A DNA stretch of 64,000 nt, taken from NCBI RefSeq assembly GCF_018224615.1, contig NZ_JAGTUK010000005.1, positions 1 through 64,000 on the forward strand, written 5' to 3'. The position numbers were made by a program, and so were the translations under genes. The notes beneath the pieces were generated by a model that worked only from the letters and a program-made list of their open reading frames with translations, searched no databases and was not told the origin of the DNA. Below are positions 28,076 to 35,338 of this stretch, in pieces. Position 1 is the first letter of the stretch, and every line of letters begins with the position of its first letter. Source of the stretch: Microbacterium paraoxydans (GTDB lineage: Bacteria; Actinomycetota; Actinomycetes; Actinomycetales; Microbacteriaceae).

Positions 28076-28714
28076 TCAGTCGTGGTCGTCGAGGCGCACC
28101 AGCTGAAGGAGGCCCTCTCCGGCCGGCGACACGGTCGCCAGGACCGCCGAGGATTCCTGTGTCGCCTGCACCAGTGAACGGTAGGCGGACGTGATGTCGT
28201 CGCGTTGCACGGGATCGGCCACGCGCCCGCCGGCGAGCACGCGCGGCACCAGCACGAGGCCGCCGATCCGGGCCAGGCGAAGTCCGTGCTCGACGTATTC
28301 GATGACGTTCTCCGGGTCGGCGTCCACCAGGACGATGTCATACGAGGACTCGTTCATGCGCGGGAGCACATCGCTCGCGCGACCCGTGATGAGGCGGGCC
28401 CGCGTGGAGGGGACCCTGGCGTCCGCGAACGCCTGACGTGCGGCGGCGAGGTGCTCCGGCTCGTTATCGATCGTGGTCAGCACGGCCTGGGGCGCGCCGC
28501 GCAGCAGCCAGAGCCCGGAGACACCGGCACCGGTGCCGATCTCGACGATGGATCGCGCGCCCGCGGCGGCGGCGAGTACCGCGATCTGGGATCCGACGGC
28601 GGCGCTGACCGGCGCGGCGCCGAGCTCGACCGCGTGGGCCCGCGCTCTGGCCAGGGAATCCGGTTCGACGATGGATTCGCGAAGGAAGCGCGCGTTGGCG
28701 TCGTGCTCGCTCAT
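28076..28714 (-). CDS. O-methyltransferase family 3 (SAM-dependent)
   Basis: A 212-residue class I methyltransferase of the catechol/caffeoyl-CoA O-methyltransferase type. The SAM site is I-V-E-I-G-T-G-A-G-V-S-G-L-W, followed by the acidic T-I-D-N-E-P-E-H and the D-I-V-L-V-D-A-D metal-site strand. Start ATG 28714 has GGGAGAGG six bases upstream, and TACGCT at 28751-28756 (minus strand) is a plausible -10. The homologue in mycobacteria (Rv1220c) lies next to sigE; the substrate is unknown. Confidence 0.9.
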   Translation of the reverse strand: MSEHDANARFLRESIVEPDSLARARAHAVELGAAPVSAAVGSQIAVLAAAAGARSIVEIGTGAGVSGLWLLRGAPQAVLTTIDNEPEHLAAARQAFADARVPSTRARLITGRASDVLPRMNESSYDIVLVDADPENVIEYVEHGLRLARIGGLVLVPRVLAGGRVADPVQRDDITSAYRSLVQATQESSAVLATVSPAGEGLLQLVRLDDHD

Positions 28715-28792
28715 GGCCTGCCTCTCCCTGCCTGCATGGGTGATGCCTCCAGCGTATGGGCTGTCTGCGCGCAGACATCGCAGGCGCGGCGG

Positions 28793-28798
28793 TAGCCT
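28793..28798 (+). promoter_or_regulatory. -10 box (TAGCCT) implying leaderless tatB mRNA
   Basis: TAGCCT ends 6 nt before the tatB ATG at 28805. Confidence 0.55.
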
Positions 28799-28804
28799 GG
28801 TCAC

Positions 28805-29179
28805 ATGACGTTCGGTCTGACCTTCGAGAAGCTGCTGCTGATCGGCCTCATCGCTGTGCTGATCATCGGGCCCGAGCGTCTTCCCCGTGCGGCCGAGAGC
28901 TTCGCGCGCCTCGTGCGCAAGGCCGGCGAGTACCTGCGCGACACCAAGTCCCGCATGCGCGAGGAGATGGGGCCGGAGCTCGACGACGTCGACTGGCGCA
29001 AGCTCGACCCGCGGCAGTACGACCCGCGGCGCATCATCCGCGACGCCCTGTTCGAGGAGCCGCAGCCGACCACGCCGGCCGTCGCGACCGCGACGATCGC
29101 GGAACCCGTCGCTCCGCGCACCGCGCCGCCGGTGTTCGACGGCACGAACCGTCCTCCGTTCGACTCCGAGGCCACCTGA
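28805..29179 (+). CDS. tatB: Sec-independent protein translocase subunit TatB
   Basis: TatB recognises twin-arginine substrates with TatC. The 124-residue protein starts with a short N-out segment, a single span at about residues 6-22 ending in I-I-G-P-E-R-L-P (the Glu/Pro hinge of TatA/B), an amphipathic helix of about residues 28-60, and a Pro/Ala/Thr tail. Length and the long helix favour TatB over TatA. tatA and tatC are not in the window. It converges with the small membrane protein at 29190 with a 10-base gap. Confidence 0.88.
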   Translation: MTFGLTFEKLLLIGLIAVLIIGPERLPRAAESFARLVRKAGEYLRDTKSRMREEMGPELDDVDWRKLDPRQYDPRRIIRDALFEEPQPTTPAVATATIAEPVAPRTAPPVFDGTNRPPFDSEAT

Positions 29180-29189
29180 GCCGGGCGGC

Positions 29190-29684
29190 TCAGGAGACGC
29201 GGGACCGCAGTCGAGCGATGTCGTCGTCGCTCAGCAGCACGCGGGGAATCGCGGTCGCGACCGAGGCGTCGCGCACCTTGAGCAGCACGGCGTCGCGGCC
29301 CACCCGCACGTGCTGGAACGTCGAATAGGGGATCTCGGAGCGCCGCCGGTCACTGCCCAGCTGCAGCCGATCCTCCTCGAGCGCCACCCACACCACGCTC
29401 TCCACGGGCATCGCGGCTCGCACGGCCCGACGTGCACTGGAGACCGAGAGCACCACCGCGTAGAGCCCGAGGGCGACCGCGACCGCCGGGGTGAAGGCCA
29501 CGATGGCGGACACCTCCTGTCCGGCGCGAGAGGTGGCGGTGAGGTTGAGCACGCCGATCACCAGCGCGGCGGCCAGCGCCACCCACATCACGATCGCCAC
29601 GGGCCGGGTCAAGGTGTAGATCGCGGCGTCCCTCGCCATGTGGCGGAGGAGACGCTCATCCACGGTCACGGAGCGGTGCGGCAT
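29190..29684 (-). CDS. Membrane protein with YcxB/PH-like C-terminal region
   Basis: A 164-residue protein of unknown function. Two spans (about residues 28-48 and 60-83) are followed by a soluble beta-rich half (V-V-W-V-A-L-E-E-D-R-L-Q-L, then I-P-Y-S-T-F-Q-H-V-R-V-G-R-D) that resembles YcxB-like or PH-like domains. I prefer ATG 29684, with GGAGG eight bases upstream, over the GTG at 29699. It lies 18 bases after mrp and is probably the last gene of the mgtE-like/DUF1003/mrp operon. Confidence 0.72.
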   Translation of the reverse strand: MPHRSVTVDERLLRHMARDAAIYTLTRPVAIVMWVALAAALVIGVLNLTATSRAGQEVSAIVAFTPAVAVALGLYAVVLSVSSARRAVRAAMPVESVVWVALEEDRLQLGSDRRRSEIPYSTFQHVRVGRDAVLLKVRDASVATAIPRVLLSDDDIARLRSRVS

Positions 29685-29702
29685 CCGGTCATCCTCCACG
29701 GT

Positions 29703-30824
29703 TCAGGAGATCGACATCGGCAGCGGACGACCGGCCAGTCCCCGCCCCTGTCGTCCGAGGTTCTCGGCAAGGGCGCGGATCGCGGAGGCCGCGGTGTCGT
29801 CCGGGTCGGCGATCACGACGGGTTCGCCCTCATCGCCGCCCCGGCGCAGGGCGGGGCTCAGCGGGATCGAGGCCAGCAGCGGAACCGCGGCGCCCGGCTC
29901 GGAGAGGGCCTCGGCGACCGCCGCGCCTCCGCCCGCGCCGAACAGATCCACCACGGTGCCGTCCGGGAGCGTGTACGCCGCCATGTTCTCGACCACTCCG
30001 ATCACCCGCTGGCCGGTCTGCCGCGCCACCAGCCCGCTGCGGATGGCCACGTCGGACGCGGCCGCCTGTGGCGTGGTCACCACCACGACCTCGGCGTGGG
30101 GGAGCAGCTGCCCGATCGAGATCGCGATGTCGCCGGTGCCGGGCGGCATGTCGATCAGGAGCACGTCGAGGTCGCCGAAGAACACGTCGGTGAGGAACTG
30201 GGACACGGTCCGATGCAGCATGGGCCCGCGCCAGGCCACCACCGACTCTCCGTCCCGGAGGAACATCCCGATCGAGATCGCTTTCACCCCGTGGGCGACG
30301 GGGGGCAGCATCAGATCGTCGATGCGCGTGGGCTGCGTGCCGGCGGGGATGCCGAGCAGGCCGGGGATCGAGAAGCCGTGCACGTCGGCGTCGACCAGCC
30401 CGACCGTGAGACCGCGCTGCGCAAGAGCGACCGCGAGGTTGGCGGTGACGGTGGATTTGCCCACGCCGCCCTTGCCGCTGGACACCAGGATCACGCGGGT
30501 GAGCGAGTCGGGGCCGAACGGCATGTGCCGGGGCGGACGCCCGGCGCGCAGCCTCTCGGTCAGGGCCTTCCTCTCGGCCGGGGTCATGACTCCCACGGCC
30601 ACCTCCACGCTGTCGACGCCGGGCACGGCGGCTGCCGCGGCGCGCACGTCCCTCTCGATGCGGTCGGCCGCCGGGCAGCCGACGATGGTCAGCGCGATCC
30701 CGACACGGGCGACCCCGCCGTCGACGGCGATCTCGCGCACCATGTCGAGCTCGCCGATCGGGCGTCGCAGCTCGGGGTCCGTGACCGCGGAGACCGCGCT
30801 CCGGACGTTGTCGGCCGTCGTCAT
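29703..30824 (-). CDS. mrp: Mrp/NBP35-family iron-sulfur carrier ATPase
   Basis: A P-loop protein of 373 residues in the ApbC/Mrp group, which bind and transfer Fe-S clusters. The N-terminal 80 residues form a MIP18-like domain (D-P-E-L-R-R-P-I-G-E-L, I-V-G-C-P-A-A). The deviant Walker A S-S-G-K-G-G-V-G-K-S-T lies at about residue 115, then D-A-D-V-H-G and D-M-P-P-G-T-G-D. The C-terminal CxxC that holds the bridging cluster in E. coli Mrp is absent: the segment reads V-E-N-M-A-A-Y-T-L-P-D-G, as I recall for mycobacterial Mrp. It overlaps the DUF1003 gene by four bases. Confidence 0.92.
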   Translation of the reverse strand: MTTADNVRSAVSAVTDPELRRPIGELDMVREIAVDGGVARVGIALTIVGCPAADRIERDVRAAAAAVPGVDSVEVAVGVMTPAERKALTERLRAGRPPRHMPFGPDSLTRVILVSSGKGGVGKSTVTANLAVALAQRGLTVGLVDADVHGFSIPGLLGIPAGTQPTRIDDLMLPPVAHGVKAISIGMFLRDGESVVAWRGPMLHRTVSQFLTDVFFGDLDVLLIDMPPGTGDIAISIGQLLPHAEVVVVTTPQAAASDVAIRSGLVARQTGQRVIGVVENMAAYTLPDGTVVDLFGAGGGAAVAEALSEPGAAVPLLASIPLSPALRRGGDEGEPVVIADPDDTAASAIRALAENLGRQGRGLAGRPLPMSIS

Positions 30825-31345
30825 GAGGTCGCGCCGGCGGCCGGCTTGCCGTCGGCGTCGTTCAGCTCGGCCAGCAGCGCCTTCAACTCCTGGCGGAGCA
30901 CATCACGGGTGACCGTCTGCGCGTTGCGCTCCTCCAGCGACATCCGCAGTGCCACGATCTCCCTCGCCAGGTACTCCGTGTCGGCGAGGTTGCGCTCGGC
31001 CCGCTGCCGGTCCTGCTCGATCTGCACGCGGTCGCGGTCATCCTGCCGGTTCTGCGCAAGCAGGATCAGGGGCGCGGCATACGAGGCCTGCAGAGACAGC
31101 ATCAGGGTCAGCGCGGTGAACCCGAGGGCGGCGTCGTCGAAGCGGAGGTGACGCGGCATGAGCGTGTTCCACCCGATCCAGAGGATGCAGAACAGGCTGA
31201 GGATCACCAGGAACGCGGGGGTGCCCATCGCCCGGGCGACCCACTCGGTGAAACGCCCGAATCGATCGCGCGAGGTCGTGCGGGGGCGCGTGGTTCCCCG
31301 GCCCGGCGCATCGAGGCGCGGCGTCGAGCGGCTCATCCTCGCCAT
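30821..31345 (-). CDS. DUF1003-family membrane protein
   Basis: A 174-residue protein with a basic N-terminus, two membrane spans (about residues 40-60 and 75-97) linked by a short loop, and a long charged helical C-terminus (about 98-160) that is probably coiled-coil. The segment R-F-D-D-A-A-L-G-F-T-A-L-T-L and the following L-S-L-Q-A-S-Y-A-A-P-L-I-L are typical of DUF1003. Function unknown. It starts within the stop codon of the MgtE-like gene (TGATG), so the two are translationally coupled, and overlaps mrp by four bases. Confidence 0.88.
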   Translation of the reverse strand: MARMSRSTPRLDAPGRGTTRPRTTSRDRFGRFTEWVARAMGTPAFLVILSLFCILWIGWNTLMPRHLRFDDAALGFTALTLMLSLQASYAAPLILLAQNRQDDRDRVQIEQDRQRAERNLADTEYLAREIVALRMSLEERNAQTVTRDVLRQELKALLAELNDADGKPAAGATS

Positions 31346-32613
31346 CAGCGCACCTCCGTCGCGGGTGGTGCGGCGTCATCGCTGTCGTGCGTGCGCCAGT
31401 CGTCCGGCAGCAGATAATCGAGCACGTCGTCGATGCTGATGGCGCCGACGAGGCGGTGAGCGGCGTCGACCACCGGCAGCGACACCAGGTCGTAGCTGGC
31501 GAGCATGCGGGCGACCTCGGCCGCCGACGCGGTGACCGGGACCGGTTCGAGACTGTCGTCGAGGATCGCTCCGAGTCGCTCATGCGGGGGATAGCGCAGC
31601 ATCCGCTGGAAGTGCACGAGCCCGAGCAACCGCCCGGTCGGGGTCTCGAACGGCGGCAGCGTGACGAAGACCGCGGCCGCGAGAGCGGGGTGCAGCTCGT
31701 GGCGACGAATGAGCGCGAGCGCCTCGGCGACCGTCGCGTCGGCGGAGAGGATGATCGGCTCGGGCGTCATGAGCCCGCCCGCGGTGTCCGGGCCGTAGCG
31801 GAGCAGCATCCGCACGTCCTCGGCCTCCTCCGGCTCCATCAGCTCGAGCAGCTGCTCCAGGCGGTTGGGCGGCAGCTGGGCGAGCAGGTCGGCGGCGTCG
31901 TCCGGCTCCATCTGATCGAGGATGTCCGCGGCGCGCTCGTCACCGAGGCGGTCGAGGATGTGCACCTGCTCGTCCTCGGGCATCTCCTCCAGAGCATCGG
32001 CGAGACGGTCGTCGGAGAGCTCCTCGGCGACCTCGATCATCCGCTGCTGCGGGAGGTCCAGGAGCGTGTTGGCGAGGTCGGCGGCGTGCAGCTCGGAGTA
32101 GGACGCCACGAGCTGCTCCGCGGACTGCGCCTCGCCAGGCGCACGTTCCTCCGCGACCTCGTTCCACGCAGCGAACGTCGTCGGGCCCTTCGCGAAAGGG
32201 GAGGCCCCGGTCTTCGGCCGACGGAGGAACAACTGGCTGATCGCCCATTCGCCCAGGCGGTTCGGCTCGATGGCGACGTCTTCGATCACGGCGGTGCCAC
32301 TGCCGTCGATGAGGTTCACCCGACGCCCGAGAAGCTCGGCGAGCACCCGCACCTCCCCGGCGCGCGGCGAGAAGCGGCGCACGTTGATGAGCCCGGTGGT
32401 GATCACCTGGCCCGAGCGGATCGAGGTGACCCGGCCGATCGACAGGAACACGTGGCGACGTCCGGGAATCTCGACCACGAGGCCGATCACACGGGGGGCC
32501 GCGGTACTTCGATACACGACGACGACATCCCGGACCTTGCCGAGCCGGTCGCCGAGGGGATCGAAGACGGCGCACCCGGCGAGGCGCGCGGCGAAGACCC
32601 GTTGTGTGCTCAC
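31345..32613 (-). CDS. Soluble MgtE-like protein: PRC-barrel, MgtE N-domain and CBS pair, without channel
   Basis: A 422-residue cytoplasmic protein. Residues about 10-110 look like PRC-barrel-type beta domains (V-F-D-P-L-G-D-R-L-G-K-V-R-D-V); about 180-290 form the MgtE N-domain with acidic helical repeats (L-D-R-L-G-D-E-R-A-A-D-I-L and D-D-A-A-D-L-L); about 290-405 form two CBS motifs ending in V-G-A-I-S-I-D-D-V-L-D-Y. In true MgtE these domains sense Mg2+ and gate a membrane channel. No membrane span follows here. Start is GTG 32613, six bases after a TACGCT box. The DUF1003 membrane protein is coupled to it. Confidence 0.85.
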   Translation of the reverse strand: MSTQRVFAARLAGCAVFDPLGDRLGKVRDVVVVYRSTAAPRVIGLVVEIPGRRHVFLSIGRVTSIRSGQVITTGLINVRRFSPRAGEVRVLAELLGRRVNLIDGSGTAVIEDVAIEPNRLGEWAISQLFLRRPKTGASPFAKGPTTFAAWNEVAEERAPGEAQSAEQLVASYSELHAADLANTLLDLPQQRMIEVAEELSDDRLADALEEMPEDEQVHILDRLGDERAADILDQMEPDDAADLLAQLPPNRLEQLLELMEPEEAEDVRMLLRYGPDTAGGLMTPEPIILSADATVAEALALIRRHELHPALAAAVFVTLPPFETPTGRLLGLVHFQRMLRYPPHERLGAILDDSLEPVPVTASAAEVARMLASYDLVSLPVVDAAHRLVGAISIDDVLDYLLPDDWRTHDSDDAAPPATEVR

Positions 32614-32619
32614 GCGTCC

Positions 32620-32625
32620 AGCGTA
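32620..32625 (-). promoter_or_regulatory. -10 box (TACGCT) implying leaderless mRNA for the MgtE-like operon
   Basis: On the minus strand TACGCT ends 6 nt before the GTG start at 32613. Confidence 0.5.
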
Positions 32626-32697
32626 TCCCGCGGCTTCGGCCGTCGCGGCCGGACGGCGGACGGGGCGCCGGTGTGCACGGCATGGAAGAATGGCTTG

Positions 32698-33486
32698 ATG
32701 AGCATGCTTAATCGCCCAGCGAACGGCACGGACACCGGCGAGATCGTCGCCTCGATGCGCGACTACGAGAGCGCACAGAAGACGGTGTCGAAGCTGATCG
32801 CCGGAGAGGTGCCGGCGCGGGACATCGCGATCGTCGGACAGAGCGTCCGTACCGTCGAGCGCGTGACCGGGCGACTCGGATACGCGGCCGCTGCCCGGTC
32901 CGGGGCGATCAACGGCATTCTGATCGGCCTGTTCCTGTCGGCGATCCTGGTGCTCGGCAACCCTGAGGTGCCGATCCAGCTCTTCGTCGGCTTCGTGTTC
33001 ATCGGCGTCGCGGTCGGCATGCTGCTCAGTCTCATCACCTACGCGATCGTCCGTCGCCGCCGCGACTTCGCGAGTGTGACGCAGTTCGCGGCCGACCACT
33101 ACGAGGTGACCGTGCAGGCCGCCTCGCTCGCCAAGGCGCGGCAGGTGCTCGGCGCCACCCGCGTCGCTCCGGTGCGCCCGCCGGTGAACCTCGACGAGCC
33201 GCCGCGCTACGGGGAGCGCATCACGCCAGGCGGTGGCGCCCCCGCGCCCGCTCCGGCACCGCCCGCCGCTCCTGCTCCGCCGGCGACCCCGACTCCCGCA
33301 CCTCAGCCTGCGCCCGCACCGGAGCCTGCGCCCGCACCGGAGCCCGCGCCGGAGCCTGCTCCCGCGCCGGCACCCGAGCCTGCGCCCGCACCGGAGCCTG
33401 CCCCCGCGCCCGAGCCCGCGCCGGCACCGGAGCCCGGTGTCCCGCCGCGCCCAGCGGATCCCGGAGCCGCGGGCACCGCGCGATGA
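32698..33486 (+). CDS. General stress protein 17M-like membrane protein with Pro/Ala tail
   Basis: A 262-residue protein in three parts. Residues about 15-70 resemble the GSP17M/heat-induced stress domain (V-A-S-M-R-D-Y-E-S-A-Q-K-T-V); about 77-122 form two membrane spans; the last 85 residues (from about 180) are almost only Pro, Ala and Glu in P-A-P-E-P repeats. The tail is encoded by 18-bp repeats, three of them exact. The start ATG 32698 has AAGAAT six bases upstream, a weak -10. Divergent from the MgtE-like operon by 84 bases. Role unknown; the tail length probably varies between strains. Confidence 0.82.
   Translation: MSMLNRPANGTDTGEIVASMRDYESAQKTVSKLIAGEVPARDIAIVGQSVRTVERVTGRLGYAAAARSGAINGILIGLFLSAILVLGNPEVPIQLFVGFVFIGVAVGMLLSLITYAIVRRRRDFASVTQFAADHYEVTVQAASLAKARQVLGATRVAPVRPPVNLDEPPRYGERITPGGGAPAPAPAPPAAPAPPATPTPAPQPAPAPEPAPAPEPAPEPAPAPAPEPAPAPEPAPAPEPAPAPEPGVPPRPADPGAAGTAR
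33240..33460 (+). repeat. Pro/Ala/Glu-coding tandem repeats
   Basis: GC-rich repeats that code for EPAPAP units. The 18-bp unit starting GCCTGCGCCC occurs exactly at 33306-33323, 33324-33341 and 33378-33395, with degenerate copies between and around. This is a low-complexity protein tail, likely prone to slippage and assembly error. Confidence 0.85.
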
Positions 33487-33502
33487 CACGGCGCGGGGAT
33501 CG

Positions 33503-34162
33503 ATGAGCACCCTCGAGGTCGCGCTGCCCAACGGCACCGTCACCGTGACCGTCGATGCCACCGAGGCCGAGAGCGACCACGTCGTGCTGATCGCCCACGG
33601 CGCGGGCGCGGGCAAGGACCACCCGTTCCTCGTCGGACTCGCCGGAGCGCTCGACGGCCTCGGCCTCGCGACAGCGCGGTTCTCCTTCCCCTACAGCGAG
33701 CAGGGGCGGAAGATGCCGGGACCCGCGGCGCATGCCGTCGCCACCTGGCGTGCGGTCGTCGAGTCCGCGCGCGCTGCGCATCCTGGCCGTCGCATCTGGG
33801 CGGCCGGCAAGTCGTACGGTGGCCGGATGGCGTCGCTCGCGGTCGCCGAGGGCCTTGTCGTCGACGGACTCATCTATCTCGGGTATCCGCTGCACCCGCC
33901 GGGACGACCCGACCGGCCGCGCACCGAGCACCTCCCGACCATCACGGTGCCGCAGTTGTTCATCGAGGGGACCGCTGACCCGTTCATCCAGCCGCTGTCG
34001 CAGTTCGAGGAAGCGCTTGCCACCTGCCAGGACGCCCGCGTGCACTGGATCGAGGGCGGCGGGCACTCCTTCGAGGTCAAGGGACTCAAGCGCCCCGCCG
34101 CCGACGTGGGGGGCTCACTCGCTCCGATCATCCGCGACTTCCTCGCCGCCCGGCACGCCTGA
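33503..34162 (+). CDS. Alpha/beta hydrolase (KANL3/Tex30-like)
   Basis: A 219-residue hydrolase. The oxyanion region is I-A-H-G-A-G-A-G-K-D-H-P-F at about residue 30. The nucleophile elbow is A-A-G-K-S-Y-G-G-R-M-A-S, with serine in G-K-S-Y-G. The acid is probably in G-T-A-D-P-F-I and the histidine in G-G-G-H-S-F-E-V. This pattern fits the dienelactone-hydrolase-like KANL3/Tex30 group. Start ATG 33503 is preceded by GGGGAT and lies 16 bases after the previous stop. Substrate unknown. Confidence 0.85.
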   Translation: MSTLEVALPNGTVTVTVDATEAESDHVVLIAHGAGAGKDHPFLVGLAGALDGLGLATARFSFPYSEQGRKMPGPAAHAVATWRAVVESARAAHPGRRIWAAGKSYGGRMASLAVAEGLVVDGLIYLGYPLHPPGRPDRPRTEHLPTITVPQLFIEGTADPFIQPLSQFEEALATCQDARVHWIEGGGHSFEVKGLKRPAADVGGSLAPIIRDFLAARHA

Positions 34163-34426
34163 GCAACCTTCTCCGATTTTTCTCACGACTCGCGTAATGA
34201 ATCGCGTGCGGGAGCGTCTCATCAGGTGGAGACAGCCGTACGAACTCCTCCGGGGGGCGGAGTTCGGGCGCCGGTGCGGGGGGTTCTGCGCCGGTCGGGT
34301 GGGCTCGGGAGCCTCGGGGGAGGAGTTCCCGGCCCGGCCCGCTCCGATTCAGGGGGGATGGGCCGCCGATCTGGGGAGAACGGCGGCCCGCCACCCCTCC
34401 CGGCCGAAGGGCGTCACCGGGGTCGC
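34163..34426 (+). other. G-rich, structured intergenic region
   Basis: 264 bases without a credible gene. It contains small perfect hairpins (GTCTC 34216-34220 with GAGAC 34229-34233; GAACTCC 34242-34248 with GGAGTTC 34259-34265), a repeated GCGCCGGT (34268-34275 and 34288-34295) and many runs of three to six G on the plus strand. It lies between convergent genes. It could be an RNA gene, a G-quadruplex-prone terminator region or decayed sequence. It does not match the conserved blocks of rnpB, tmRNA or 6C RNA that I know. Confidence 0.35.
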
Positions 34427-35332
34427 CTAGACCAGTCGGCGCAGCTCGTCGTCCATGAGCAACCGACGCATCGTCGAACGCCCCAGCGCACTCATCGACG
34501 GATTCGAGCGCTCGTAGTACCAGCCGAGCCCCGCCGCCTGCTGGAACGCCCACCCCGCGCCCCGCAGCCACGTCGCCGCGTCCGCCTCGACGACCGCACG
34601 CAGCACCTCCCGGGCCGACGGCTCGAACAGGTGCCACGCGCAGACGAGATCGAGCGCGGGGTCGGCCGGTCCGAAGTCGCCGCCGTCGAGCACACCCACG
34701 AGTCGCGCGCGATCGATGTCGTCCGCGACCAGCAGGTTGTACGGGGTGAGGTCACGGTGGCTCATGACCACGGTGCCCGCGGGTGGCAGTGAGCGCAGTG
34801 CCGCCCAGAGCGCGGTCGCCAGGGGAACATCGAACAGGTGACCGCTGCGGCTCAGGCACCCCGCGACCCACTCGTCGTGGTCGGCCAGCACGCCGCCCCT
34901 CCCACGGCCGTCGAATTCGCGCCCGGCCGTGTCGACGCGGCGCAGCGCGCGGATCAGGGTTCCCAGGTCGTCCGCGAGTCCTGTCGCCTCGGCGTGGGCC
35001 CGCGGATCGGCGGTTCGGCCGGGAACCCACGTCTGCACCGACCATGCCGAGGCGTACTCGGAGGAGGGCGGGAGGATGTGCACGGGCAGCGGCGCTGCGA
35101 ACGGCACGGCCGCCGCGAACTCCCGCAAGGCGGACGCCTCGGCCCGGAGCCGGTCCTCATCGGCGGCGAGCAGCGGGAACCGTGCGACGAGATCGTCGCC
35201 GAGCCGCACGATCGTGTTGACGGTACCCGCTCCGGGCGCCGGGCGCAGCGGCCGGCCGTGCAGGTCGGGAAGGAGACGGGCGAGCAGACGGTCGGCGAGC
35301 GCCTCGTCGACCGTCAGCTCACCGTCGTGCAT
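34427..35332 (-). CDS. Aminoglycoside/choline phosphotransferase-family protein
   Basis: A 301-residue APH-fold kinase. The catalytic loop V-M-S-H-R-D-L-T-P-Y-N (H-x-D-x-x-x-x-N) and the metal-binding L-D-G-G-D-F-G-P-A-D-P-A-L-D-L are intact, and a lysine/arginine-type nucleotide site lies in the N-terminal lobe (D-D-L-V-A-R-F-P-L-L). Members phosphorylate aminoglycosides, homoserine, choline or other small alcohols; resistance should not be assumed. It follows pepP with a 6-base gap and may share its mRNA. Confidence 0.85.
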   Translation of the reverse strand: MHDGELTVDEALADRLLARLLPDLHGRPLRPAPGAGTVNTIVRLGDDLVARFPLLAADEDRLRAEASALREFAAAVPFAAPLPVHILPPSSEYASAWSVQTWVPGRTADPRAHAEATGLADDLGTLIRALRRVDTAGREFDGRGRGGVLADHDEWVAGCLSRSGHLFDVPLATALWAALRSLPPAGTVVMSHRDLTPYNLLVADDIDRARLVGVLDGGDFGPADPALDLVCAWHLFEPSAREVLRAVVEADAATWLRGAGWAFQQAAGLGWYYERSNPSMSALGRSTMRRLLMDDELRRLV

Positions 35333-35338
35333 CGCCGA

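Noticed and set aside
29685..29699. GTG at 29699 as start of the small membrane protein
   Set aside because: ATG 29684 has GGAGG at the right distance; the GTG has none.
33240..33460. Possible CRISPR-like array
   Set aside because: The repeats are 18-bp codon-phase units coding for Pro/Ala/Glu inside a gene, without unique spacers.
34427..35332. Antibiotic resistance gene
   Set aside because: The fold is shared with many metabolic kinases and there is no mobile or resistance context.
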